A DNA stretch of 64,000 nt from an uncultured Oscillospiraceae bacterium (lineage in GTDB: Bacteria > Bacillota > Clostridia > Oscillospirales > Oscillospiraceae): the NCBI GenBank assembly GCA_949935795.1, contig CATLFX010000010.1:1-64000 (forward strand), read 5' to 3'. A model generated the notes under the pieces. It searched no databases. It had not been told where the DNA came from and was given only the letters and a program-made list of their open reading frames with translations. Both the position numbers and the translations under genes were made by a program. Below, piece after piece: positions 1 through 7,991 of this stretch (position 1 is its first letter; each line of letters begins with the position of its first letter).

Positions 1-39
1 GATTCGCTGGTGGAGAGCTATTGGGAGCATTTCCAGTGA
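1..39 (+). CDS. C-terminal 12 codons of an upstream gene (partial)
   Basis: Frame 1 is open from the first base and ends at a TGA at 37-39, giving the last residues DSLVESYWEHFQ. The TGA overlaps the rsgA ATG by one base, the arrangement of a translationally coupled operon. In many Firmicutes the gene just before rsgA is the PASTA-domain Ser/Thr kinase (prkC/pknB), so that is the likely identity. The 12 residues alone cannot show it. Confidence 0.5.
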   Translation, partial: DSLVESYWEHFQ

Positions 40-932
40 TGACGGGACGGATTGTCAAAGCGCTCAGCGGGTTCTATTATGTGGATGCCGGGGCGGGGGA
101 GCCTGTCCCCTGCCGGGGGCGGGGGACGCTCCGCCACCAGCGGCTCAGCCCCCTGGTGGGCGACCAGGTGGATATCACCCTCACTGAGGACGGGAAGGGG
201 ATGGTGGACGCCGTCCTCCCCCGGAAGAACCAGTTCAGCCGTCCTGCCGTGGCCAACATCCAGCAGATGGTCATCGTGTGCTCCGGGGCGGTGCCGGTGA
301 CCGATCCCTTTCTCATTGACCGCATGGCGGCCATGGCGGAGTGGAAGGGGTGCGATCCCCTCATCGTGTTCAACAAGTGCGATCTGGAGCGGGCGGACGG
401 GCTGGTCCGGCTCTACCGGGAGGCGGGCTTTCCCACCCTTCAGGTCAGCGCGGAGACGGGGGAGGGGATGGACGCCCTGGCCGCCGCCGTGGCCGGGAAG
501 GTGTCCGCCTTCACCGGCAACTCCGGGGTGGGCAAATCCAGCATCCTCAACGCCCTCCAGCCCGGCTTCGGCCTGGAGGTGGGGGAGGTCAGCGAAAAGC
601 TGGGCCGGGGCCGCCACACCACCCGCCATGTGGAGCTGTTCCCAGTGGCGGGCGGGCTGGTGGCGGACACGCCGGGGTTCTCCTCCTTCGATGTGGAGCA
701 GATGGAGGCCATCCCCAAGGAGGAAGTGGCCTCGGCGTTCCGGGAGTTTGCCCCCTATGCGGGCCTGTGCCGGTTCCAGGGTTGCGCCCATGTGAAGGAG
801 CGGGGCTGTGCCGTCCGGGAGGCGGTGGAAGAGGGAAGAATCGCCCCCAGCCGCCATAAAAGCTATGTCCGCCTGTACGAGCAGGCCAAGGAAATCCCCC
901 AGTGGGAGCTGGAAAAGAACAAGGGCAAATGA
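39..932 (+). CDS. rsgA: Ribosome small-subunit-dependent GTPase RsgA
   Basis: RsgA is a circularly permuted GTPase that helps late maturation of the 30S subunit. The N-terminal OB fold (about residues 1-65) is followed by the G domain in permuted order: FNKCDL (G4), then the P-loop GNSGVGKSS, then DTPGF (G3). A C-terminal Cys/His zinc region (CRFQGC, H, RGC) follows, as in the family. The ATG at 39 is chosen because it overlaps the upstream TGA and has GGGAG 11 bases before it; an in-frame TTG at 21 would add six residues. Length about 297 residues, normal for the family. A strong hairpin terminator follows directly. Confidence 0.95.
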   Translation: MTGRIVKALSGFYYVDAGAGEPVPCRGRGTLRHQRLSPLVGDQVDITLTEDGKGMVDAVLPRKNQFSRPAVANIQQMVIVCSGAVPVTDPFLIDRMAAMAEWKGCDPLIVFNKCDLERADGLVRLYREAGFPTLQVSAETGEGMDALAAAVAGKVSAFTGNSGVGKSSILNALQPGFGLEVGEVSEKLGRGRHTTRHVELFPVAGGLVADTPGFSSFDVEQMEAIPKEEVASAFREFAPYAGLCRFQGCAHVKERGCAVREAVEEGRIAPSRHKSYVRLYEQAKEIPQWELEKNKGK

Positions 933-936
933 AATG

Positions 937-972
937 AGGACGCCCCATCGAGCTTACTCGATGGGGCGTCCT
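937..972 (+). terminator. Intrinsic terminator after rsgA
   Basis: A perfect 16-bp stem (937-952 with 957-972) and a 4-base loop, followed by GTGTTTTC. It lies 4 bases after the rsgA stop. It may act in both directions, since a minus-strand micro-ORF ends nearby at 994. Confidence 0.85.
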
Positions 973-993
973 GTGTTTTCTCATATGCTGGAA

Positions 994-1098
994 TCACTTC
1001 AATTTGATGGACATATGGCGTATCAGCGCCGCGACGCTGGTCGCGGCCATGCCAATGAGCAGAAGAATGCACTTTCCCATAACGGGACTGAAAACCAT
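994..1098 (-). CDS. 34-residue single-span membrane peptide, unknown
   Basis: ATG at 1098 is preceded by AAAGGAG nine bases upstream, a near-ideal ribosome-binding site on the minus strand. The 34-residue product starts MVFSPVMGK, has one hydrophobic segment (CILLLIGMAATSVAAL) and a basic tail ending SIKLK. This is the shape of a small inner-membrane peptide. A longer in-frame reading from 1287 exists, but its N-terminal part lacks coding character and this internal ATG has the better site. It lies 76 bases downstream of another micro-ORF with a strong RBS, so the two are probably cotranscribed. Function unknown; a toxin-like, regulatory or sporulation peptide are all possible. Confidence 0.5.
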   Translation of the reverse strand: MVFSPVMGKCILLLIGMAATSVAALIRHMSIKLK

Positions 1099-1174
1099 GG
1101 TGCGTTGACTCCTTTCGTTCATATATGGTTCAGAGTTTATATTTTCTGAAATATTCAGTTGTGTACCCCTTGAA

Positions 1175-1282
1175 TCAGGCGCTGATATAAGGGTAATAGG
1201 CGAAGTAGCAGAAGATGTCCATCTCGCGGGCATCAGCGCCGGTCTGCTTTTGCATCTCGATGAGGCCGTTGGTCTCGAACAT
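1175..1282 (-). CDS. 35-residue micro-ORF, unknown
   Basis: On the minus strand a consensus AAAGGAGGTGAT lies nine bases before the ATG at 1282. The ORF encodes 35 residues, beginning MFETNGLIEMQKQTGAD and ending in an aromatic stretch with CYFAYYPYISA, then TGA. It is soluble-looking with an acidic, polar first half and a Tyr/Phe-rich end. A second ATG four bases after the Shine-Dalgarno would read another frame and is too close. A TATACT box at about 1308-1313 (minus strand) could be its -10, but no good -35 was found. No family recognised. Confidence 0.5.
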   Translation of the reverse strand: MFETNGLIEMQKQTGADAREMDIFCYFAYYPYISA

Positions 1283-1532
1283 TTCATATCACCTCCTTTA
1301 CAAACACTAGTATACTACCATGCGATAAAAAATGGAAGTGGGGACTTGTACGATATCCACAAAAAATGGAATTCATTTTTGTGCAGAAAACCGGAAAAAC
1401 GAAAATTCGACATACTGTTCCTTCAAATATGCCGTCTGAAGGCCACACTTTGTCCCGAAAATTGCAGGAACAGGACAGCCCCCTTTCACATATGCTGGAT
1501 TATCATCCGGCAGCGAGAAAGGGGGCGTTTTC

Positions 1533-1604
1533 ATGCGAGTCGTGGTGGTGAAGTTCCCCAAGGCCCTGTGCGGCCTGATGCGCAGGATCTTCCACATGGA
1601 GTGA
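1533..1604 (+). CDS. spoVM: Stage V sporulation protein M (SpoVM)
   Basis: A 23-residue ORF, MRVVVVKFPKAL then CGLMRRIFHME, with AAAGGGGG seven bases before its ATG. SpoVM is a 23-26 residue amphipathic helix that sits on the convex outer forespore membrane and anchors SpoIVA, the basement layer of the spore coat. The pattern of basic and hydrophobic residues with K-P-K/K-x-P near position 8 and a G-(L/F)-(V/M)-R core matches Bacillus SpoVM (I-K-L-P-K-F-L-G-G). Its neighbour 67 bases downstream is sipL, whose product binds SpoIVA, which supports the call. It is short enough to be missed by gene finders. Confidence 0.8.
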   Translation: MRVVVVKFPKALCGLMRRIFHME

Positions 1605-1671
1605 AGGCTGGCATATCCGGGGGCTGAGTCTCATATAGTGGGGACAGAACAGAAGCAAGGAGAGGAAGCCT

Positions 1672-3183
1672 ATGGATATGGAGCTGAAGCGGGTCGCGCT
1701 GGAGGGGTACCGGTGCGTGGCCCATACCATGTTCTCCCAGGAGGAAACCCTGGAGAGCATTGTGCCCGACGCCTGCCCGGACATTGCCCGGATCGTGTCC
1801 GCCTCCGGCAAGGCGTTTCTCAAGGACAAGGAGCTGGGGGAGGGGACCCTGCGCCTCAACGGCACGGCCAAGGTGACGGTGCTGTACATACCCGAGGGAG
1901 AGGAGCTGCCCCGTCCGCTGGAGGTGACCATCCCCTTCCAGTGCGTCCGGGACGATCCCCAGTTCCACGCCGGGTGCCCGGTACTGGCGGACCTTCAGGC
2001 CCCCGCTGCGGACGCCCGGACAATCAACCCCAGGAAGATGCTGGTGCGGGTGGGGCTGTCCGTGTGGGCGGCGGCCTATGAGCGGGAGCGGCGGGAGCTG
2101 TCCGCCGACCTGACTGGCGGCGAGGGGGAGGGCCTGCAAAAGCAAGTGGCGCCCCGGAAGTGCTGCGTCATCCCGGAGGTGTCGGAAAAGACCTTTACCT
2201 TCTCCGATGTGCTGCGCCCCCCGGCCTCCCGGCCCGAGATCGAGGAGCTGCTGCTCTACCGTGCGGAGCTGGGGACGGCGGACGCCAAGTTTATCGGCAA
2301 AAAGCTGGTGCTCAAAGGGGACGTACAGCTGTCGGCGGTGTACCGCGCCGGGGAGGGGCTGAACCAGGCCCGGTTTGAGCTGCCCTACTCGCAGATTCTG
2401 GACATCGGCGAGGTGCCCGACGAGGCGGAGCCCGACGTGGCGGTGGCGCTGAAAAGCGCGGACTGCCGGGCCCGGGAGGGGGAGCTGGAGGTGTCCCTGG
2501 AGCTGCTGGCCCAGGCGGCGGTGTGGGAGCGCCGGAGCGTGGAACTCATCAGCGACGCCTACTGCGTGGGGAAGCCCATCGACGTGGAGCGATCGCCGGT
2601 GCGGCTGTGCACCCTGGCCGAGCGGTCCGCCCGCCGGGAGATGGGGCGGAAGCTGTGCGAGTCGGGGATTCCGGCCAAGCAGGTGCTGGACTGCGCCGCC
2701 ACGGTGTCCTCCCTGGCGGGGGCCCCCGCGGAGGGCGGCATGGAGTTTACCGCCCAGGTGAACGCCGCCGTCCTGTATCTCAGCGAGGACGACGCCCTGT
2801 GCGGAGTGGAGACGGATATCCCCGTGACCTGCCGTGTGGATGTGCCGGAGGGCTGTACCTGCGCCTGCCGGTGCCGGGCGGTGGGGGAGGCCACCGCCGT
2901 CCCCGTCACCGGGGGGCTGGAGGTGCGCTTTGAGGCGGAGTTTGCCTGGACCCTCATCCGGGAAGAGCAGGTGAACTGTGTCTCTGAGGTGAAGCCGGGG
3001 ACGGCGGAGGAGGGCGGACCCCGCCCGTCGGTGGTCATCCGGCGGGTGGAGCGGGGGGGGGCCCTGTGGGACATCGCCAAGTCCTGCGCCTCCACCGTGG
3101 CGGACATCCGTTCCGCCAACAGCCTGCCCGGGGAGGAGGCGGAGGTGGGGACACTGCTGCTCATCCCCGCCCGGAGAAGCTGA
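1672..3183 (+). CDS. sipL: SipL-like spore coat morphogenesis protein (DUF3794 + LysM)
   Basis: In Clostridioides difficile SipL binds SpoIVA and directs coat assembly around the forespore. This 503-residue protein has repeated DUF3794-type beta-rich units (about residues 30-150, 165-290 and 315-430). It ends in a LysM-like domain (GALWDIAKSCASTVADIRSA, then a closing LLIPARRS), the clostridial SipL layout. ATG at 1672 follows AAGGAGAGG at 1657-1665. It lies just downstream of spoVM, so both SpoIVA partners are encoded side by side and probably cotranscribed in the mother cell. I did not find a certain sigma-E promoter; CATACTGT at 1411-1418 is a weak -10 candidate. Confidence 0.85.
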   Translation: MDMELKRVALEGYRCVAHTMFSQEETLESIVPDACPDIARIVSASGKAFLKDKELGEGTLRLNGTAKVTVLYIPEGEELPRPLEVTIPFQCVRDDPQFHAGCPVLADLQAPAADARTINPRKMLVRVGLSVWAAAYERERRELSADLTGGEGEGLQKQVAPRKCCVIPEVSEKTFTFSDVLRPPASRPEIEELLLYRAELGTADAKFIGKKLVLKGDVQLSAVYRAGEGLNQARFELPYSQILDIGEVPDEAEPDVAVALKSADCRAREGELEVSLELLAQAAVWERRSVELISDAYCVGKPIDVERSPVRLCTLAERSARREMGRKLCESGIPAKQVLDCAATVSSLAGAPAEGGMEFTAQVNAAVLYLSEDDALCGVETDIPVTCRVDVPEGCTCACRCRAVGEATAVPVTGGLEVRFEAEFAWTLIREEQVNCVSEVKPGTAEEGGPRPSVVIRRVERGGALWDIAKSCASTVADIRSANSLPGEEAEVGTLLLIPARRS

Positions 3184-3190
3184 AATTGCA

Positions 3191-3229
3191 CAAAGAGACG
3201 GCGCGGACCCGGTCCGCGCCGCCTCTTTG
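3191..3229. terminator. Bidirectional terminator between sipL and the MATE gene
   Basis: Long stem CAAAGAG-CGGCGCGGAC with GTCCGCGCCG-CTCTTTG, closed by a three-base loop. It separates two convergent genes and is A/T-flanked on both sides, so it can serve both strands. Confidence 0.8.
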
Positions 3230-3250
3230 CGGTTTCAAGAGAAGACGTTG

Positions 3251-4630
3251 TCAAATCACATGGTGGTTTTTCCACTTGCCCCGGAGGAAGTGGACCAGGA
3301 ACACGGCGCCCCGGACGATCCAGTCGGAGAACATGGCCAGCCACACCCCCAGCAGGCCCAGCCCCATGCCCAGGCCCAGCAGGTAGCTCATGCCGATGCG
3401 GCAGATCCACATGGACAGCATGGACACCGCCATGGTGAACTTGGCGTCCCCCGCCGCCCGGAGGGCATTGGGCAGGGTGAATGACATGGGCCAGAAGATG
3501 GTGGCGAACACCGAGTTCCAGCGCAGCACCTGGATGGCGATGGCGGCGGTGGCGGGGGTCAGGTTGAACAGGGGCACCAGCGACGGCGCGGCGAAAAACA
3601 GGCAGACGCAGGAGACCCCCATGGCCAGATAGGACACCTTCATCAGCTTCTTGGTGTAGCCCACCGCCTGGTCGGGGTCGCTGGCCCCCATGCACTGGCC
3701 GATGACCGTCACCATGCTCAGTCCCACCGCCTGGCCGGGGACGTTGATGAACGCGGCGATGGAGTTGCTGATGGCGTTGGCCGCCACGGCGGAGCCCTGG
3801 ACGGCCAGATTCACCCCCACGTCAAAGGAGGTGACCAGCCGGAGCACCAGCAGCTTGCCCACCTGGAACATACCGTTCTCAATGCCCGCCGGAACGCCCA
3901 CCCGAAGGATGGCGCGGACCATTTTCCACTGGAGCTGGGGGTGGAAGGGGTCCTCCACGTATACCGGCAGGTTTTTCCGGGTGATCTTCACCCCGATGAT
4001 CACCGCCGCCGCCACCCGGGAGGTCAGGGTGCCCAGCCCGGCTCCTGCCGCCCCCATGTTAAACCCGTAGATCAGCAGGGCGTTGACGGCGATGTTGATG
4101 AGGTTGACGATGAGGGAGTTGACCATGGACACCTTGCTGTTTCCCATGGCCCGGAACAGGGCGGCTCCCGCGTTGTAGATTGCGATAAAGGGGTAGGCCG
4201 CCGCCGTCAGCAGGAAGTAGATCAGGGCGGAGTCCATCACCTCCTGGGTGATGTCGCCGAACAGCAGCCGCAGGATGTGACCTCGTAGAAAGAGGGCCAA
4301 CGCCATCAGGACCAGGGCGGCCAGCAACACCACGTACAGCAGCTGCCTGGCCGCCGACCGGGCGCTTTCCGGCTCCCGCCGGCCCAGATACTGGGCCACC
4401 ACCACCGCCCCGCCGGTGGACAGGGCGGAAAAGATATTGATGATGAGAATGTTGATATTGTCCACCAGGGATACCCCGGACACCACCGACTCTCCGGCGG
4501 TGGTGACCATCATGGTGTCGGCCATGCCCACCGTCATCAGCAATAGCTGCTCGATGACCAGGGGGATCATGAGCCGGACCAGATCCTGATTGGAGAACAT
4601 GGGCTTTTGCGCCCTGACCGTGGTTTCCAT
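3251..4630 (-). CDS. MATE family multidrug/Na+ antiporter
   Basis: 459 residues with about 12 hydrophobic spans in two halves, the MatE domain pair of NorM/DinF-like exporters that move drugs or metabolites out using an ion gradient. Typical features are the N-terminal RLMIPLVIEQLLLMTVGMAD, a glycine-rich span near residue 165 (MGAAGAGLGTL), and the second-half GVPAGIENGMFQVGKL. ATG at 4630 is preceded by GCGAGGTG. The gene is monocistronic between a convergent terminator and its own upstream region, which carries a TACAAT box and an inverted repeat. The substrate cannot be read from sequence. Confidence 0.9.
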   Translation of the reverse strand: METTVRAQKPMFSNQDLVRLMIPLVIEQLLLMTVGMADTMMVTTAGESVVSGVSLVDNINILIINIFSALSTGGAVVVAQYLGRREPESARSAARQLLYVVLLAALVLMALALFLRGHILRLLFGDITQEVMDSALIYFLLTAAAYPFIAIYNAGAALFRAMGNSKVSMVNSLIVNLINIAVNALLIYGFNMGAAGAGLGTLTSRVAAAVIIGVKITRKNLPVYVEDPFHPQLQWKMVRAILRVGVPAGIENGMFQVGKLLVLRLVTSFDVGVNLAVQGSAVAANAISNSIAAFINVPGQAVGLSMVTVIGQCMGASDPDQAVGYTKKLMKVSYLAMGVSCVCLFFAAPSLVPLFNLTPATAAIAIQVLRWNSVFATIFWPMSFTLPNALRAAGDAKFTMAVSMLSMWICRIGMSYLLGLGMGLGLLGVWLAMFSDWIVRGAVFLVHFLRGKWKNHHVI

Positions 4631-4678
4631 GACACACCTCGCGCTTTGACAGGCGGACCGCCTGACGTTTCAGAGGTC

Positions 4679-4712
4679 ATTGTAGCACGGTATTTCCCCG
4701 GTGGATACCGTG
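4679..4712 (-). promoter_or_regulatory. MATE gene -10 box with overlapping inverted repeat
   Basis: Minus-strand TACAAT at 4679-4684 is a likely -10. A perfect 8-bp inverted repeat (CACGGTAT, 11-base spacer, ATACCGTG; 4686-4712) covers the -10/-35 spacer. That position fits an operator for a repressor or MerR-type activator. No regulator gene is adjacent, and the -35 is poor. Confidence 0.4.
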
Positions 4713-4782
4713 TTTTTTCACGAAAATACGGCGGAATTGAGGACTTTAGCTGGCACAAAAGCGCCATGGGCTGCGGTGGTGC

Positions 4783-7707
4783 TCACCGCAGGAGCAGGCC
4801 CACGTCCTCCATCCCCCGCTGGGCCAGGAATTTGGCCCTGGGGGACTGGCGCAGCACCTCCCGGATGTCCATGACCAGGGAGCTGGCTTCGCTGGTGTCC
4901 CGCACCACGCTGAACTGCCGGTGGACGTTGTACATGCCGCCGAAGCTCTGGGCCAGCTGGCCGTACATGGCGCCGTAGGCCCCCTGGAGGCGGGTGACCC
5001 ACCGGCGGTCGGTGGTGAGGACCTCCAGGGCGGCCCGGGCGGCCTGGCGGGTGGTGACGTCCAGCCCGTCCAGCCGGAGGGCCCGGGCGGTGACCCGGAA
5101 CCGGGGCAGGGTGACGTTGGATTCCCCCACCTGGAGGGAGAGCCCCCGCTGAGTCCACAGCTTGGCCGAGCCCAGGTTCAGCCCCGGGTCCACCTGAACC
5201 CTGCCGCAGTTGCCGAAGAGGCAGCCGCCGATGTCGCCGTCGGGGCCGCCGCCCTGGGCCCTGGCCACCTTGGCGGAGCCGGTGATGGCGATATCGCCGC
5301 AGGCCCCCTGAATGCCCGCGCCGATGGCGGCGGCGCAGCAGGAAGCCTGGGCGGTGACGGTGCCGCCCTGGATGCGGATGTCGCCCACCGCCGCGCCCAG
5401 CGCCCCGCCGATGCCCGCGCCGCCCCCGGAGCCAGTGGCGACGACGGTGCCTCCCCGGATGAAGATGGAGTCGGTCTGGCCGGTGGCCGCGCCGCTGTCC
5501 CGGCCCACGCCCGCCCCGCCCGCGCCGCCGGTGGCGGTGAGGAGACCGTCAGGGAGGCTTCGGTCCCCCTTGGGCTGGTCGATGGTCAGGGAGGTGCCCT
5601 CCCCCAGGGAGACCCCGGCGCAGCCCGGACCGCTCTCAAACACGTTGTCCGTCCCCCGCTGAAGCAGCAGGGTGACGGCGTTCCCCCGGCCCAGGTCGAA
5701 GGCCCGGCCCTCGGCAACCCGGCACTCCACCCCGTCCAAGGTGAGCTCCAGCCTGCCGATGTTGTCGTCCAGGACGATCCGCCCGCTGAAGGGGAGCTGG
5801 TTGGCGTCCGTCCCCGTCCCGCCGGACAGGGCGGTGACCTGGCTGGTGAGTATGCGGAGGGTGTGGGTCTCCTCCTCGTACTGCCAGTCCACCCCCGGCT
5901 CGCCGCCGGTGACGGTGAAGGGGTTGGGGTACATGGAGACCGGCTGGAAGCCGCCCGCCTTGTCGTCCCAGCGCACGTAGAGGTACCGGGTGCGGGGAAG
6001 GCCCGCCTTGTCCCGGCCCCGGAGGACCACGGTGTGGGCGGGGCGGTCCTGGTCGTTCCCCTTCAGCAGCCACAGCCGGACCGGGTCCGGCTGGTCCTGG
6101 AGATGCAGGGCCAGCCGCCCCTGCTTTCCGTCCACCCCCAGGGAGGTGAGGGAGCTCCATCCGGGGAGGAGGGTCTTCCATACGATATCGAAAGGGGTCA
6201 GGGGCTTTCCCTGGGCGTTTTGGACGGTGACGCCCTCCGCCGCCAGCAGGGAGACGGGGCCGTCCACCACCACCTGGGCCAGGGAGCCCGGCGCGGCGCC
6301 CTCCAGCTCCACCGCGCCCTCTATGAGCCGCAGAACGCTGGACGCATCCCCCCGGAGCAGGCCCGCCCGCAGCAGCCCGCCGCCCTCCACGGTGAGGGTG
6401 GTCCCCTGGGCCAGCTGGAGCTGGGCCAGGGTGTTCACCCCGGCAATGTTCAGCCGGGCCTGGGCAGTCTGGGCGGTGAGCAGGGGGGAGGCAATCTGAT
6501 GGAGGGTCACCGTCCCTCCGCCCGCCAGCCGCAGGGCGGGGGCCTCCTGCCCCAGACCACGGAAGAGCAGGTTTTCCGTTCCACTTGCCGTCAGCGTGCC
6601 GGACTGGGGGTCCAGGAGCGCGCCGGACAGGTCCCGGCCGGAGGCCTGGACCGTCCCCAGCTCCGCCGCCGTCATCATCTGAGAGGCGGCGCCCTCCGGC
6701 GAAGGGCCCAACCCGTCCAACAGGGCCATCAGCCCGTCCCCGGAGCCCCCCAGGGCGTCCAGCAGGCCCATGAGCAGCTCCAACTCCCCGCCGCCGGTGA
6801 GCAGGCCGGCCATGGAGGGCATGGCCGTCAGGCCGTCCCCGCCGGACAGCAGAAGGTTGGTCAAAAAGGCCTCCAGCCCAGGGGCGGTGCCGGCGGAGAA
6901 CTGGGCCTGGAACTCCTCCAGGCTGGTGAAGACGCCGTCAGTGAGCAGGTCCACCGCCTCGTCGGGGGAGAGGCCATGGGCCACCGTCTCCAGAAACTGC
7001 CGCAGGCCCTCCGCCGCCTGTTCCGGGTCCACCGGCCCGGAGGCGGCGCCCCCGGCGATGACCGAGCCCAGGTACAGCGCGGCCAGATAGCCCCCGGCGG
7101 GGCTGCTGTCCAGGGGGAGTTTGCCCAGAGCCGCCAGCAGTTCCGGGCCGCTGGCGGAGGCGTCCGCCCCCAGGGCGGCCAGCAGGGACGCCCGGTCCGG
7201 GGCAGTCCCCCCCAGCCCCCGCAGGAGCCAGTTGGGCAGGGCCTGGGCCCCGTCACCCTTGGCGGACAGGCCCTCCATCACCGCGTCCACCAGGGCGTCC
7301 AGCCCGTCTATGCCGTCCCCGTCCTGGAACAGGCCCGCTTTTACGCCCTGCTGGGCCACCCGGTCGATCTCCCCCCGGAGACGGTCCAGCTCCTTCTGGA
7401 GGGCGTCCCGGTCCAGCTGTCCCCCGTCCGCGGACCGCTGGGCCAGCTCCTCCATTTTGCCCAGGCCGTCCTGGACCTCCGCCAGGGCGGCCTCCCCGGA
7501 CTGGAGGGTGCGCCGGCCCTCCCGGATGTGCCGCTCCGCCTGGTTCACCCTGGTCATCAGCTGGCGCAGGGTGTCCGATACGGTGGCCGCCGTCCAGCTG
7601 GGCCCCTGCTGGACCTTGGCCGAGGCGGACTGCTTCTCCGCCTTGCCGGTCCCTTGATACCGGGGCACGGATACGTTCCTGTTTCTGCGAATGCTCAGCT
7701 CTCCCAT
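4783..7707 (-). CDS. Giant flagellin-like protein with beta-helix insert
   Basis: 974 residues. Residues about 45-115 (NQAERHIREGRRTLQSGEAA, LGKMEELAQRSADGG, ELDRLRGEIDRVAQ) follow the heptad pattern of the flagellin N-terminal D0/D1 helices. The last 85 residues (AARAALEVLTTDRR to EVLRQSPRAKFLAQRGM, ending VGLLLR) resemble the flagellin C-terminal helix. In between are a helical Gly/Ala/Leu-rich part (120-330) and a long beta-rich part with Gly-rich turns (DIRIQGGTVTAQ, SIFIRGGTVVATGSGGGAG), like a right-handed beta-helix. ATG at 7707 has GGAAGGAGG eight bases upstream. No other flagellar gene is present here. No signal peptide is visible. A flagellin export route or a non-flagellar filament are both guesses. 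Confidence 0.6.
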   Translation of the reverse strand: MGELSIRRNRNVSVPRYQGTGKAEKQSASAKVQQGPSWTAATVSDTLRQLMTRVNQAERHIREGRRTLQSGEAALAEVQDGLGKMEELAQRSADGGQLDRDALQKELDRLRGEIDRVAQQGVKAGLFQDGDGIDGLDALVDAVMEGLSAKGDGAQALPNWLLRGLGGTAPDRASLLAALGADASASGPELLAALGKLPLDSSPAGGYLAALYLGSVIAGGAASGPVDPEQAAEGLRQFLETVAHGLSPDEAVDLLTDGVFTSLEEFQAQFSAGTAPGLEAFLTNLLLSGGDGLTAMPSMAGLLTGGGELELLMGLLDALGGSGDGLMALLDGLGPSPEGAASQMMTAAELGTVQASGRDLSGALLDPQSGTLTASGTENLLFRGLGQEAPALRLAGGGTVTLHQIASPLLTAQTAQARLNIAGVNTLAQLQLAQGTTLTVEGGGLLRAGLLRGDASSVLRLIEGAVELEGAAPGSLAQVVVDGPVSLLAAEGVTVQNAQGKPLTPFDIVWKTLLPGWSSLTSLGVDGKQGRLALHLQDQPDPVRLWLLKGNDQDRPAHTVVLRGRDKAGLPRTRYLYVRWDDKAGGFQPVSMYPNPFTVTGGEPGVDWQYEEETHTLRILTSQVTALSGGTGTDANQLPFSGRIVLDDNIGRLELTLDGVECRVAEGRAFDLGRGNAVTLLLQRGTDNVFESGPGCAGVSLGEGTSLTIDQPKGDRSLPDGLLTATGGAGGAGVGRDSGAATGQTDSIFIRGGTVVATGSGGGAGIGGALGAAVGDIRIQGGTVTAQASCCAAAIGAGIQGACGDIAITGSAKVARAQGGGPDGDIGGCLFGNCGRVQVDPGLNLGSAKLWTQRGLSLQVGESNVTLPRFRVTARALRLDGLDVTTRQAARAALEVLTTDRRWVTRLQGAYGAMYGQLAQSFGGMYNVHRQFSVVRDTSEASSLVMDIREVLRQSPRAKFLAQRGMEDVGLLLR

Positions 7708-7783
7708 CTCATGGGCCTCCTTCCGCCGGGCCGCTGAAGCCGCCTCTTTTATTATATTATCGTCTCAACGGCGGGAAAATTAA

Positions 7784-7945
7784 GAACCTGTATTCACAGC
7801 CAAAACCGGCGGATGGACAGGGGATTTTCCTGTCAGGCGAGGCGGGATTTCGCAGGAATAATTGTGTTTATTGCAAGAAATCACAACGAAGCCTGGCGGG
7901 AAAAGACCCGCCCAGACGGTGGATTGAGGTTGTGAATACAGGTCC
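7784..7945. mobile_element. MITE-like element, 162 bp, with 18-bp terminal inverted repeats
   Basis: The ends GAACCTGTATTCACAGCC (7784-7801) and the reverse complement of 7928-7945 match at 16 of 18 positions. The element is flanked on both sides by TAA (7781-7783 and 7946-7948), which looks like a 3-bp target duplication. No ORF is inside. A TNA target with 3-bp duplication is known for one branch of IS5-family transposases, so a non-autonomous IS5-type derivative is the best guess. It fills the gap between the flagellin-like gene and the cupin gene. Confidence 0.6.
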
Positions 7946-7952
7946 TAAGGGA

Positions 7953-7984
7953 AAAGCTCCCCCGGCTGGGCCGGAGGAGCTCTC
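7953..7984 (-). terminator. Terminator of the lsrR-lsrK-cupin operon
   Basis: On the minus strand GAGCTCCTCCGGC pairs with GCCGGGGGAGC, followed by TTTTCCC. It lies just after the cupin stop codon at 7992. Confidence 0.75.
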
Positions 7985-7991
7985 ATGTTCG

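Noticed and set aside
1411..1418. CATACTGT as the spoVM sigma-E -10
   Set aside because: No convincing -35 and the leader would be over 100 bases; only mentioned as weak.
4921..7737. 938-codon plus-strand open frame
   Set aside because: It is the antisense of the flagellin-like gene, created by high GC and low stop frequency; composition is Gly/Ala/Pro/Arg-rich without domains and there is no ribosome-binding site.
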